The position numbers and the translations under genes were made by a program. The notes below the pieces were generated by a model. It did no database searches and was not told the origin of the DNA. It saw only the letters and a list, made by a program, of their open reading frames with translations. Positions 37,621 through 46,832 of a DNA stretch of 64,000 nucleotides are shown here, piece after piece (position 1 is the stretch's first letter; each line of letters begins with the position of its first letter). The DNA is from Gordonia polyisoprenivorans. GTDB lineage: Bacteria > Actinomycetota > Actinomycetes > Mycobacteriales > Mycobacteriaceae. The stretch lies in the NCBI RefSeq assembly GCF_017654315.1, contig NZ_CP072203.1, positions 4,588,001 to 4,652,000 of the forward strand. Direction: 5' to 3'.

Positions 37621-38928
37621 TCACGCCTCCGGCAGCGGCCGCCCGGATTGCTCCGACCACACCATCGGATCCTCGCGCCGCAGATGCGCCCGTCCCTTGC
37701 GGCGGTATCGCCAGATCTGCAGGGCTCCGACGCCCCACAGCAGGTACTGCGCCGACATCGCCGCGGTGAACGCCTCGGGCGGATAGCCGGACGCGCCATC
37801 GGGGGTGCGCCAGTCGACGATGATGCCGATCATCGCCATCAGCAGCAGGCTCGCGAAGAAGCCACCCTGGTTGATGATCCCGGTCGCGCTGCCGACGCGT
37901 GAGACGGGGTTGGACGTGCGGCCGAGATCGAAGCCGATCATCGATGCCGGACCACCCATGCCGCACACGATGACCAGCAGCATCAGCAGCCAGAACGGCG
38001 CGGGACCGGGCCAGGCGAGAACGATCGTCCACATGCCCGCGATGGCGCCGACGACGCTCAGCACCAGGGTCGACCGGTGCCAGGGATGCCGCGTGATCAG
38101 CGCGGCGAAGATCGGTCCGAAGCCGATGATCGAGCACACCATGATCGTCAACAGGGTGCCCGCCGCGCCCGCGCCCTGCCCCTCGCCCTCGACGAAAAAC
38201 GGGAATCCCCAGAGTAATCCGAGGACGGTGGCACTGAATTGCGTGGAGAAGTGCATCCAGAATCCCAGCCGGGTACCCGGATGACCCCACGCCGCGGCGA
38301 GGGTGGCACGGATGCCGGCGAACCCGAGCAATGGCCCGGAGGTGGTGCGCGCCTGCGGGGAGTCGCGCACCACGATCGCCGCGATCACCAGCAGCGCGGC
38401 ACCGCAGGCGGCGGTCACCAAATAGGCGTGCGTCCACCCGAGATTCGACAGCGCCCAGGTCATCGGGACCGCGGCCGCCACCGCGCCGAGTTGGCCGAGC
38501 ACTCCGGTCAACTGCGTCATCAGCGGGATGCGCCGCACCGGGAACCACGAGGTCACCAACCGCAGCACGCACACGAAGGTCATGGCGTCGCCGACCCCGA
38601 CGAAGAACCGTGAGCCGAGCGCCCACACGTAGGTGTCGGCGAAGGCGAAACTCAGTTGCGCCAGCGTCAGGATCAAGGTGCCGGTGAGCAGCACCCGGCG
38701 CGGGCCGAACCGGTCGACGAGGAGCCCGACCGGGATCTGCATCAGCGCGTACACCAGCAACTGCAACACCACGAACGTCGACAACGCCGACGCCGAGATG
38801 TGAAATCGGTCGGCGGCGAGCAGACCGGCGACCGCCATCGACGACCGATGCAGGACGGCGATGAAGTAGACGGTCACCGCGACCGTCCACACCACCATCG
38901 GGTGCCCGACACGGGCGGGTGCGCTCAC
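37621..38928 (-). CDS. MFS transporter
   Basis: A 435-residue major-facilitator permease with twelve hydrophobic segments; the typical loop motif DRFGPRRVL lies between TM2 and TM3. Closest in appearance to anion/sugar-phosphate or nitrate-type MFS. Monocistronic, convergent with the acyl-CoA dehydrogenase pair. Substrate unknown. Confidence 0.85.
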   Translation of the reverse strand: MSAPARVGHPMVVWTVAVTVYFIAVLHRSSMAVAGLLAADRFHISASALSTFVVLQLLVYALMQIPVGLLVDRFGPRRVLLTGTLILTLAQLSFAFADTYVWALGSRFFVGVGDAMTFVCVLRLVTSWFPVRRIPLMTQLTGVLGQLGAVAAAVPMTWALSNLGWTHAYLVTAACGAALLVIAAIVVRDSPQARTTSGPLLGFAGIRATLAAAWGHPGTRLGFWMHFSTQFSATVLGLLWGFPFFVEGEGQGAGAAGTLLTIMVCSIIGFGPIFAALITRHPWHRSTLVLSVVGAIAGMWTIVLAWPGPAPFWLLMLLVIVCGMGGPASMIGFDLGRTSNPVSRVGSATGIINQGGFFASLLLMAMIGIIVDWRTPDGASGYPPEAFTAAMSAQYLLWGVGALQIWRYRRKGRAHLRREDPMVWSEQSGRPLPEA

Positions 38929-39059
38929 CGGACCGATCTCCTCTCGTCGCGCCTACATCGTGCTACATCGCCGCAGATCGGGACAGACCACCACTACGAT
39001 GTCGAGAACCGACGACGCCCGACCTCCGAATTCGCTGACCGTGTCGCCGGAATGGGGGG

Positions 39060-39743
39060 ATGGTGATGCGGACACCGAGGACGGCCGGCAGGTCACGATG
39101 GCGTCGCCCGATCGCGCTGACGCTGGTGTTCGTCGCGGCGGCGCTGGCCGGTTACGCGTGGCTGCAGACACGCGGTGACGGTGTCGACTGGGACGACGTC
39201 GGGGTCGGCGACTGCGTCGGCACCCATGACCGACCGGAGATGTCGCTGCTGCACCCCGGTGGCGGCTACGGCAGACACACCGCGGTGCACTGTTCAACCC
39301 CCGCGGCCACCTACGTCGTGGCGGTCCGACCGGCGGTCCCGGCGATCGGCCAGGCCCAGATGACCTGCCCAGACCCCGGGAAAGATGTCAGCGGATTCGC
39401 ACGCTACGAGATGCGCTCGGTCTCGGTGCACGGACGGTTCCTGTTCCACGACACCTCCTACGGTTACGCCCCGATCTGTCTGGCACCGAACCTCCACGTC
39501 GGCAGCTGCTACGACGCCGGCGAGGATCGTGGCTCCCTGGTGTCGCCGCAACCCTGCGACGGTCTCGTCTCCTGGCTGGTAACACGGCAGATCACCGGAG
39601 TGGCCGACATCCACCGATGTCCGACGGCCACCGGACTGGTCCTGCACGCACCGCTGATCACCTATTGCGAGATCAACTATCCCGATCCCGACAACCCGGT
39701 GCTGCGCTTCGGTCCCCCACCGCCCCGGCCACCCGCCGGGTGA
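39060..39743 (+). CDS. Secreted or membrane-anchored Cys-containing protein of unknown function
   Basis: 227 residues. A basic N-terminus and one hydrophobic helix (IALTLVFVAAALAGYAWL) serve as signal/anchor. The exported part has about eight Cys residues (GDCVG, HCSTP, MTCPDP, PICLAP, GSCYDAG, QPCDG, HRCPT, YCEI), suggesting disulfides, and a Pro-rich end. ATG 39060; ATG 39066 is also possible. No family recognised. Confidence 0.7.
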   Translation: MVMRTPRTAGRSRWRRPIALTLVFVAAALAGYAWLQTRGDGVDWDDVGVGDCVGTHDRPEMSLLHPGGGYGRHTAVHCSTPAATYVVAVRPAVPAIGQAQMTCPDPGKDVSGFARYEMRSVSVHGRFLFHDTSYGYAPICLAPNLHVGSCYDAGEDRGSLVSPQPCDGLVSWLVTRQITGVADIHRCPTATGLVLHAPLITYCEINYPDPDNPVLRFGPPPPRPPAG

Positions 39744-39761
39744 TGCGGCGGCGCTCGCCGC

Positions 39762-41168
39762 TCAGCCGTTGATCACCTGCGGCACCGAGACACCCTTGAG
39801 ACCCTCGACGCCGAACTCCAATCCGTACCCGGACTGCTTGACACCGCCGAACGGAATCATCGGGTGCACGCCTCCGTGCGCGTTGATCCACACGGTGCCG
39901 GCCTCCAGACGACCCGCGATCGCTCGCGCGGCGCCGGCATCACCACTCCACACCGAGGCGCCCAGCCCGACGTCGAGGCCGTTGGCCAGTGCGACGACCT
40001 CGTCGACGTCGTTGTAGCGGATGATCGGTAGCGCCGGACCGAACTGCTCCTCGGTCACCAGCGGATTGTCGTTGTCGATGTCGGCGACCAGGGTCAACGG
40101 GTAAAAGTGGCCGGGGGCGGCGGTGTCGGGGTCACCGCCGGTGAGCACCTTGGCGCCCGACTCCTTGGCGGCCTCGACGAGCCGGGCGACGATGTCGAAC
40201 TGTGCGCGGTTCTGCAGCGGACCCAGCACGTTGTTCTCGTCGAGGCCGCGACCCATCGGCATCTGCCCTGCGACCTCGACGAGCGCGGCACACACGTCGT
40301 CGTAGACGTCGGCATGCACGTAGAGCCGCTTGAGCGCCGCGCACGTCTGGCCGGTGTTGATGAAACATCCCCAGAATAGGTCCTGCGCAATGGCTTTCGC
40401 GTCGACGTCGGGCAGCACGACACCGGCGTCGTTGCCGCCGAGTTCAAGGGTCAGGCGCTTGATGGTGTCGGCCGAACTCCTGATGATCGCCTGACCGGTA
40501 CGAGTCGAACCGGTGAACATCACCTTGTCGATGTCGGGATGAGACGACAGCCTGGCCCCGACCTCACCCTCGCCGGCGACCGGGATGAGCACGTCGGCGG
40601 GCAGGACGCCGTTGAGGACCTCGATCAGGGCGAGAACCGACAGCGGCGTGTACTCCGACGGTTTGACGACGGCCGTGTTGCCCATCCGCAGGGCCGGGGC
40701 GACCTGCCAGATGGTGATCATCATCGGCCAGTTCCACGGGCCGATCGCACCGACGACCCCCACCGGGCGGTAACGCAATTCGGCGTGGGTCTCCTCGTCG
40801 TCGACGACCGTCTCGCCCGGCAGTGCGGTGGCCGCGGTGGCCCGCAGCCACGCCGAACAGGCACCGACCTCGAAGCGCGCGTTGGGACCGTTCAGCGGTT
40901 TGCCCTGTTCGCGCGAGAGGAGTTCGGCGAGGGGTTCGGCGGCCTCCTCGATGGCGTCGGCGGCCTTGAGCAGCAACGCCTTCCGCTCGTCGTCGGAGCG
41001 CGCCGCCCATGCCGGTTGTGCGGCGCGGGCACGGGCCACGGCGGCATCGAGATCGGCGACGGAACCGAAGGCCACCGCGCCGACGACCTCACCGGTCGCG
41101 GGATCGAGGATCTCGCGACCTGCGGGATCGGTGACGGAGTGCAGCAAGCTGTCATAGGTGGTGCTCAT
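39762..41168 (-). CDS. Aldehyde dehydrogenase, probably succinate-semialdehyde or arylacetaldehyde type
   Basis: NAD(P)-dependent ALDH of 468 residues with GPWNWPMM, the Glu motif LELGGND, the catalytic Cys in NTGQTCAALKR and the C-terminal PFGGVKQSGYG. It is the last gene of the leftward catabolic set. Two roles fit: oxidising succinic semialdehyde released by HpaI, or oxidising the aryl-acetaldehyde made by the amine oxidase. Sequence alone does not separate them. Confidence 0.9.
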   Translation of the reverse strand: MSTTYDSLLHSVTDPAGREILDPATGEVVGAVAFGSVADLDAAVARARAAQPAWAARSDDERKALLLKAADAIEEAAEPLAELLSREQGKPLNGPNARFEVGACSAWLRATAATALPGETVVDDEETHAELRYRPVGVVGAIGPWNWPMMITIWQVAPALRMGNTAVVKPSEYTPLSVLALIEVLNGVLPADVLIPVAGEGEVGARLSSHPDIDKVMFTGSTRTGQAIIRSSADTIKRLTLELGGNDAGVVLPDVDAKAIAQDLFWGCFINTGQTCAALKRLYVHADVYDDVCAALVEVAGQMPMGRGLDENNVLGPLQNRAQFDIVARLVEAAKESGAKVLTGGDPDTAAPGHFYPLTLVADIDNDNPLVTEEQFGPALPIIRYNDVDEVVALANGLDVGLGASVWSGDAGAARAIAGRLEAGTVWINAHGGVHPMIPFGGVKQSGYGLEFGVEGLKGVSVPQVING

Positions 41169-41197
41169 GGTGATTCTCTTTCCTGATCGAAATCTGT

Positions 41198-41239
41198 TGA
41201 CACTCAGTCGTCAAAGGCTGTGAAACTCAGTCGTCGAAG
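41198..41239. repeat. 23-bp tandem duplication at the 3' end of the alcohol dehydrogenase gene
   Basis: Units 41198-41220 and 41221-41239 share CTCAGTCGTC; the second covers the last codons and stop of the dehydrogenase gene, so the stop region is copied just outside the gene. Confidence 0.55.
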
Positions 41240-42354
41240 ACGACCACTCCGCGGATGTTGCGGCCGGCGTGCATGTCCTCGTACGCAAGCGCGACCTCGT
41301 CGAGCGTGTACTCGCGGGTGATCAGCTCGTCGAGTTTGAGCTGACCCGCCCGGTACATACGCGCGAGATTGGGGATGTCGCGACGCGGATTGGACTCGCC
41401 GAACAGCGAGCCCTGCAACCGCTTTTGCATGAGGGTGAGATCACCGAGCAGAATGGGTGCACCCGCCACGGTGATGTTGCCCAGACCGGTGAGAACCACG
41501 GTGCCCGCCTTGCGGATCGAGTCCAGCGCCTGCGCCACATCGTCGCCGGACACCACACCGATGGTGATGATCGTCGAGTCGGCGCCCTGCCCGTTGGTCA
41601 CCGACCGGGCGTACTCGGTGGCCTCGGCCAGCGTTGTGTAGAAGTGCGTGGCGCCGAACAGTTTTGCCTTGTCCTCCTTGGCCGCGACCGGATCCACGGC
41701 CACGACGCTGGTGGCCCCGGCGTGCGCCGCACCCTGCAATGCGTTGGCACCGATCCCGCCGATGCCGACCACGATGACGGTGTCACCGGGCTGCACCCGA
41801 GCGGAGTTGACCGCAGATCCCCAACCCGTCGGCACACCACAGCTGAGCAGTGCCGCCTGTTTGAGCGGAAGGTCCTTGTCCACCTTGACCACCGAGGCGA
41901 CCGACGCGGTGGTGTACTCGCTGAAGGTGGAGATACCGCACTGCTGCCCCACCGGGGCGCCGTCGAGCTGCATCCGGAAACTCCCCGGATCCTCCGCGCG
42001 ATCACCGGAGAGCAGGGTCGCGCCGAGGTCGCACAGATTCGACAGTCCGCGAGCACAGAATTCGCACTTCCCACACGCCGGTAAGAACGAGAACACGACG
42101 TGATCGCCGACCTCGAAACCCGGGGTGTTCGGGCCGACGGCCGAGATGATGCCCGCCCCTTCGTGTCCGCCGGCGAACGGATAGATGCCGACCGGGATGT
42201 CGCCGGTGGCGGCGTGGTCGTCGGAGTGGCACAGACCGGCCGCGACCATCTTCACGGTCACCTCGTTCTGGCGTGGCTCGTCGAGGTCGAGGGTGACGGT
42301 CTCGTAGCGCCCGGGCGCCTCACGGAGAACGGCGGTGCGAGTGGTGAAAGACAT
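41227..42354 (-). CDS. Zinc-dependent alcohol dehydrogenase (MDR family, NDMA-type)
   Basis: A 375-residue medium-chain dehydrogenase. Catalytic zinc ligands AGLCHSD and GGHEGAG, structural zinc Cys cluster (PACGKCEFCARGLSNLC) and coenzyme loop VGIGGIGANALQG are present. Similar to mycothiol-era NDMA-dependent alcohol dehydrogenases. In this cluster it could oxidise aryl-ethanols (such as tyrosol) or reduce the aldehyde. A 34-bp repeat separates it from the aldolase gene. Confidence 0.92.
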   Translation of the reverse strand: MSFTTRTAVLREAPGRYETVTLDLDEPRQNEVTVKMVAAGLCHSDDHAATGDIPVGIYPFAGGHEGAGIISAVGPNTPGFEVGDHVVFSFLPACGKCEFCARGLSNLCDLGATLLSGDRAEDPGSFRMQLDGAPVGQQCGISTFSEYTTASVASVVKVDKDLPLKQAALLSCGVPTGWGSAVNSARVQPGDTVIVVGIGGIGANALQGAAHAGATSVVAVDPVAAKEDKAKLFGATHFYTTLAEATEYARSVTNGQGADSTIITIGVVSGDDVAQALDSIRKAGTVVLTGLGNITVAGAPILLGDLTLMQKRLQGSLFGESNPRRDIPNLARMYRAGQLKLDELITREYTLDEVALAYEDMHAGRNIRGVVVFDD

Positions 42355-42389
42355 CGGTGTCTTCTTTCGTCGGGAATGTGTCAGAAGCT

Positions 42390-42463
42390 CTGGGGATCAA
42401 CAACTGTCGGGGTTCAATGGCTGCTGGGGATCAATTGACGTCGGGGTTCAATAGCTGCTGGGT
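42390..42463. repeat. 34-bp tandem repeat at the 3' end of hpaI
   Basis: Two full units (42390-42423, 42424-42457) and a partial third. The unit on the minus strand contains the gene end CCCAGCAGCTATTGAACCCC, copied beyond the stop codon. Confidence 0.7.
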
Positions 42464-43248
42464 TTCCTTTCGCCGGTGCCGATGAAGTCGGCGGCCAACG
42501 CCTCCGACCCGCGGGCCAGCAGCGCGGCGTCGGCACCGACGAGCACGAACGTCGCGCCCCCGGCAACGTAGGCGCGGGCCTGGTCGGCGACGAAGGCGTT
42601 GACACCGAACGGTTTTCCGGCAGCGCGCACTCCGTCGAACGCCGTGTGCACGGCGGCGACGACATCGGGATGGGTTTGCGCGCCGAGCAGACCCATCGAC
42701 GCCGCGAGATCGCTCGGACCGACGAACACACCGTCGATGCCCGGTGTCTCGGCGATCGCTCGGGCGTGCTCGACGGCCTCGATGCTCTCGATCTGCACGA
42801 ACACCGACACGTGATCGGCGCCGTCGGCGAGGTAGTCGGGCACCCGATTCCAGCGGGCAGACCGTGCCAGGGCACTGCCGACACCGCGCCGACCGAGCGG
42901 CGGATACTGTGCGGCGGCGGCGATCTGCCGAGCCTGCTCGGCGTCGGAGACCATCGGTACGAGGATGTTCTGCGCACCGAGATCGAGAACCTGTTTGATG
43001 ACGACGGCGTCGCCCACGGGTACCCGCACCATCGGTGTACACCGATATCCCGACACCGCATACAGCTGTGCGAGAACCGATTCGAGGCCGTTGGGAGCGT
43101 GTTCCATGTCGATCAGCAGCCAGTCGAGGCCGGAACCGGCCATGATCTCGGCGGCCACCGGTGAGCCGGTGGTGATCCAGCCGCCATAGAGCGCACGATC
43201 GGCGGCGTCGAGCGCCTCGCGCATGGTCGGGCTCAGCTGAATCGGCAC
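42448..43248 (-). CDS. hpaI: HpcH/HpaI aldolase
   Basis: Class II, metal-dependent retro-aldolase that splits 4-hydroxy-2-oxoheptane-1,7-dioate into pyruvate and succinic semialdehyde. Family motifs: WLLIDMEHAPNGLE, MVRVPVGDAV, VQIES and VFVGPSDLAASMG, with metal-binding Glu and Asp. Start GTG 43248 (266 residues) overlaps hpaH by 16 bp; the longer upstream frame lies inside hpaH. Confidence 0.93.
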   Translation of the reverse strand: MPIQLSPTMREALDAADRALYGGWITTGSPVAAEIMAGSGLDWLLIDMEHAPNGLESVLAQLYAVSGYRCTPMVRVPVGDAVVIKQVLDLGAQNILVPMVSDAEQARQIAAAAQYPPLGRRGVGSALARSARWNRVPDYLADGADHVSVFVQIESIEAVEHARAIAETPGIDGVFVGPSDLAASMGLLGAQTHPDVVAAVHTAFDGVRAAGKPFGVNAFVADQARAYVAGGATFVLVGADAALLARGSEALAADFIGTGERKPSSY

Positions 43249-44018
43249 GACACCGTCCCCATCCGGCCGTAGTCGGCGAGCACCGTGTCGCCGGCATGCA
43301 CCCACATCGGACGGGTGAACGAGCCGGCGAGCACGATCTCCCCCGCCTCCAGCCGATCCCCATGTGCGGCAAGCTTGTCGGCCAGCCACGCCACACCGGT
43401 GGCCGGGTGGTTGAGCACGGCGGCGGCCACCCCGGACTCCTCGATGGTCTCGTTGCGATACAGCAGCGCCGACACCCACCGCAGGTCGATCTCGTTCGGC
43501 TTCATGGGGTTTCCGCCGTAGACCATGCCGCCCATGGCGGCGTTGTCACTGATGGTGTCGACGATGGTGCGGCCCGCCATCTCGATGCGGGAGCTGAGGA
43601 TCTCCAATGCCGGCACCACGTATTCGGTGGCCCGCAGCACGTCGAAGATCGTCGCGTTCGGGCCGTCGAGCGCCGACCCGAGCACGAATGCCAACTCCAC
43701 CTCGATACGGACGTTGGAGAACCGGCCGTGGTCGATCACCGAGCCGTTCTCGAACACCATGTCGTCGAAGATCGCGCCGTAGTCGGGTTCGGTGATACCG
43801 GTGGCGACCTGCATCACCTTGCTCGTCAGGCCGATCTTGCGTCCCACCGGACGACGCCCGGCGGCGATCCCGCGCCGGCGCCACTCGTTCTGCACCGCAT
43901 AGGAATCCTCGACGGTCATCTCCGGGTGGCGTGCGGTCAGTAGCGGGATCGTCGTCCGATCCCGTTCTGCGGCAGCGAGTTCGTCGGCAATCTCGGTGAT
44001 CGTCTGGGCGGACAGCAT
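43233..44018 (-). CDS. hpaH: 2-oxohepta-3-ene-1,7-dioate hydratase
   Basis: Adds water to 2-oxohept-4-ene-1,7-dioate, preparing the HpaI substrate; FAH-fold hydratase of 261 residues. GRKIGLTSKVMQVATG, EVELAFVLG, LEILSSRIEM and VLNHPATGVAWLADKLA are typical, with the metal-binding acidic residues in the EVELAF segment. ATG 44018 overlaps the dioxygenase stop in ATGA, so the genes are coupled. Confidence 0.93.
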   Translation of the reverse strand: MLSAQTITEIADELAAAERDRTTIPLLTARHPEMTVEDSYAVQNEWRRRGIAAGRRPVGRKIGLTSKVMQVATGITEPDYGAIFDDMVFENGSVIDHGRFSNVRIEVELAFVLGSALDGPNATIFDVLRATEYVVPALEILSSRIEMAGRTIVDTISDNAAMGGMVYGGNPMKPNEIDLRWVSALLYRNETIEESGVAAAVLNHPATGVAWLADKLAAHGDRLEAGEIVLAGSFTRPMWVHAGDTVLADYGRMGTVSCRFS

Positions 44019-45181
44019 CAGAGCTGTGCACCCAGCTTGTACTCGCCCTGCTTCCACTCGGGCATCTGTCCCTCGTCATCCTTGCGGGTGTAGGAGAAGC
44101 CGTCGGCACCGATGGTCACCGCCATCTCGGAGTCGTCGGTGCGGGCGAGCACCGGCTGCGGGTTGCCGTCGAGGTCGAGCACCAGCGAGGCGTCGGTGTA
44201 CCAGCTCGGCACCACCGGGTTGCCCCAGAAGTCGCGGCGCTGGTTGTCGTGGACATCCCAGGTGACGACAGGGTTGTCGGGGTCGCCGGTGTAGTAGTCC
44301 TGGGTGTAGATCTCCACCCGGTGACCGTCCGGGTCGCGCAGGTAGAGGTAGAACGCATTCGACACACCGTGACGGCCGGGACCGCGTTCGATCGCGTCGG
44401 AGCGGCGCAAGCCGCCGAGCTTGTCGCAGATCGCCAGGATGTTGTGCTTCTCATGGGTGGCGAAGGCGACGTGATGCATCCGCGGTCCGTCACCACCGGT
44501 GGCGGCGGTGTCGTGCACTGTCGGCTTGCGCCGCATCCACGCGGCGTACACGGTGCCCTTGTCGTCCTGGATGTCCTCGGTGACCCGGAAGCCCAGATCC
44601 TGGTAGTGGCGGACCGCGCGCGGCACGTCGGGGGTGACCTGGTTGAAGTGGTCCAGACGCACCAGCTCGCCCGGGCAGTGCAGGTCGTAGCGCCACGACA
44701 TCCGCTCGACGTGATCGGTCTGGTAGAAGAACTCGTACGGGAAGCCGAGCGGGTCCTCCACGCGCACCGAGTCGCCGATGCCCTTGACGAATCCCTGCGC
44801 CCGACGTTCCACGCGGCAACCGATCTCGGTGTAGAACGCGACCGCCTTGTCGAGGTCTTCGGGGCTGCGTACCCGGTAGGAGAAGACGGCCACCGCGGCC
44901 ACCGGACCCTTGCGCAGCACGAGGTTGTGGTGGATGAACTCCTCGGTGGAGCGCAGGTAGATCGCCTCGTCGTCCTCCTCGGTGACATAGAGCCCGAGGA
45001 TGTCGACATAGAACTGACGCGATGCGGCCAGGTCGGTGACGACGATCTCCATGTAGGCGCACCGCAGGATGTCCGGCGGCGCGGACTGCGGGGTGGAGAC
45101 GGGATTGTCGGAGCGGATGGGGGCTTCCTGCGAGACGTAGTAGCCCGACGAGGTCAGGGTCATCTCTTCGCGAGCGGTCAT
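44018..45181 (-). CDS. hpaD: 3,4-dihydroxyphenylacetate (homoprotocatechuate) 2,3-dioxygenase
   Basis: Extradiol dioxygenase opening the ring of homoprotocatechuate beside the hydroxyls. The 387-residue two-module VOC protein matches the spacing of the Brevibacterium fuscum enzyme (from memory: H155, N157, W192, H200, H214, Y257, E267) with a constant offset of 23: His178, Asn180, Trp215, His223, His237, Tyr280, Glu290. Ligands and second-sphere residues are therefore all present. The N-terminus is about 23 residues longer. ATG 45181 follows AAGGA. It fixes the identity of the whole cluster. Confidence 0.96.
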   Translation of the reverse strand: MTAREEMTLTSSGYYVSQEAPIRSDNPVSTPQSAPPDILRCAYMEIVVTDLAASRQFYVDILGLYVTEEDDEAIYLRSTEEFIHHNLVLRKGPVAAVAVFSYRVRSPEDLDKAVAFYTEIGCRVERRAQGFVKGIGDSVRVEDPLGFPYEFFYQTDHVERMSWRYDLHCPGELVRLDHFNQVTPDVPRAVRHYQDLGFRVTEDIQDDKGTVYAAWMRRKPTVHDTAATGGDGPRMHHVAFATHEKHNILAICDKLGGLRRSDAIERGPGRHGVSNAFYLYLRDPDGHRVEIYTQDYYTGDPDNPVVTWDVHDNQRRDFWGNPVVPSWYTDASLVLDLDGNPQPVLARTDDSEMAVTIGADGFSYTRKDDEGQMPEWKQGEYKLGAQL

Positions 45182-45259
45182 GGGTGGCGTCCTTGCCTGG
45201 GTCGAGAGGGGGTTGGCGGATCGAGGGGTCGGGAACGAAAGATTTTGGTGCGGTGGGGA

Positions 45260-46777
45260 TTACTGCTTGCCGAAGGTCGGGTTGTGGACCTTGCCGAGGG
45301 TGATGTGCACGGCCTGCTGATCGGTGTAGAAGTCGATCGAGCGGTAGCCACCCTCGTGGCCGAGGCCGGAGGCCTTGACACCACCGAACGGGGTGCGCAG
45401 ATCGCGGACGTTGTTCGAGTTGAGCCATACCATGCCCGCCTCCACGGCCTGCGAGAAGTTGTGGGCCCGCTTGAGGTCATTGGTCCAGATGTAGGCGGCC
45501 AGACCGTATTTCACACCGTTGGCCAGCGCGAGAGCTTCCTCGTCGGAGTCGAACGGAGTGATCGCGACGACCGGACCGAAGATCTCCTCCTGGAAGATCC
45601 GCGCATCGGGGGCGACATCGGCGAACACGGTGGGGGCCACGAAGTTACCGGTGTCGAAGCCCTCCGGCCGACCACCACCGGCGACGAGTCGTCCCTCGGA
45701 CTTGCCGAGTTCGACGTAGCTCATCACCTTCTCGTAGTGCTCGGGGTGCACGAGCGCACCGACCTCGGTCGTCTTCTCGTGCGGATATCCGACGACGACC
45801 CGTTTGGCCTGTGCCGCATACCGTTCCACGAACTCGTCATAGACCGAGCGCTCGACGAGGATGCGGCTGCCCGCGGTGCAGCGCTCACCGTTGAGGGAGA
45901 ACACACCGAAGATGGTGGCGTCGATCGCGGCGTCGAGGTCGGCGTCGGCGAAGACCACCGCCGGGCTCTTGCCGCCGAGTTCCATCGACAGCCCCTTGAG
46001 GTATGGCGCCGCGTTGCCGAAGATGAGCTGCCCGGTGCGGCTTTCGCCGGTGAACGAGATCAACGGCACCTCAGGGTGTTTCACCAGCGCATCGCCGGCG
46101 TCCTCACCCAATCCGTTGACGAGGTTGAACACGCCCTGCGGCAGGCCTGCCTCCTCGAAGATGCCGGCCCACAACGACGCCGAGAGCGGTGTGAACTCGG
46201 CGGGCTTGAGCACCACGGTGTTTCCGGTGGCCAGCGCCGGACCGAGCTTCCACGACTCGAGCATGAACGGGGTGTTCCACGGGGTGATCAGACCCGCGAC
46301 GCCGATCGGCTTGCGATTGACGTAGTTGATCTGCCTACCCGGCACCTTGTAGGTGTCGTCGGACTGAGCAACGATCAGGTCGGCGAAGAACCGGAAGTTC
46401 TCCGCGGCGCGGCGTGCCTGGCCGAGGGCCTGGGTGATCGGCAGCCCGGAATCGAAGGACTCCAGTTCGGCCAGCCGCACATCACGGGATTCGACGATGT
46501 CGGCGATCCGGTGCAGGACCCGCGCACGTTCGCGCGGCAGCATCGTCGGCCACGGGCCGTCGGTGAAGGCGGCACGTGCGGCGGCCACGGCCAGATCGAT
46601 GTCGGCCTTCTTGCCGGCAGCTGCCTGCACGTAGGTCTCGTTCGACACCGGGTCGAGGACGTCGAAGGTGTCGCCGTCGACCGAGTCGACGAACGCTCCG
46701 CCGATGTAATGCTGGATGCGCGTGGGCAGATCGGCCGGGACGTGACCGGTCACCGGTGAGCTCACCGTGTTCGTCAT
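45260..46777 (-). CDS. hpaE: 5-carboxymethyl-2-hydroxymuconate semialdehyde dehydrogenase
   Basis: Oxidises the ring-cleavage product of HpaD with NAD. A 505-residue ALDH with PWNTPFMLESWK, MELGGKSPAVV (Glu), the catalytic Cys in NGERCTAG and PFGGVKASGLGHEGG. ATG 46777 follows CGGAG; the frame continues upstream without family character. Sits between the dioxygenase and the GntR regulator. Confidence 0.92.
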   Translation of the reverse strand: MTNTVSSPVTGHVPADLPTRIQHYIGGAFVDSVDGDTFDVLDPVSNETYVQAAAGKKADIDLAVAAARAAFTDGPWPTMLPRERARVLHRIADIVESRDVRLAELESFDSGLPITQALGQARRAAENFRFFADLIVAQSDDTYKVPGRQINYVNRKPIGVAGLITPWNTPFMLESWKLGPALATGNTVVLKPAEFTPLSASLWAGIFEEAGLPQGVFNLVNGLGEDAGDALVKHPEVPLISFTGESRTGQLIFGNAAPYLKGLSMELGGKSPAVVFADADLDAAIDATIFGVFSLNGERCTAGSRILVERSVYDEFVERYAAQAKRVVVGYPHEKTTEVGALVHPEHYEKVMSYVELGKSEGRLVAGGGRPEGFDTGNFVAPTVFADVAPDARIFQEEIFGPVVAITPFDSDEEALALANGVKYGLAAYIWTNDLKRAHNFSQAVEAGMVWLNSNNVRDLRTPFGGVKASGLGHEGGYRSIDFYTDQQAVHITLGKVHNPTFGKQ

Positions 46778-46832
46778 GGTTTCTCCGTTTCGGGGGGTCG
46801 GGATCGGGGTCCGGTTACGGACCGTCGAAGAA

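Noticed and set aside
44249..46759. An 836-codon open frame on the + strand
   Set aside because: Antisense to hpaD and hpaE, with no family character.
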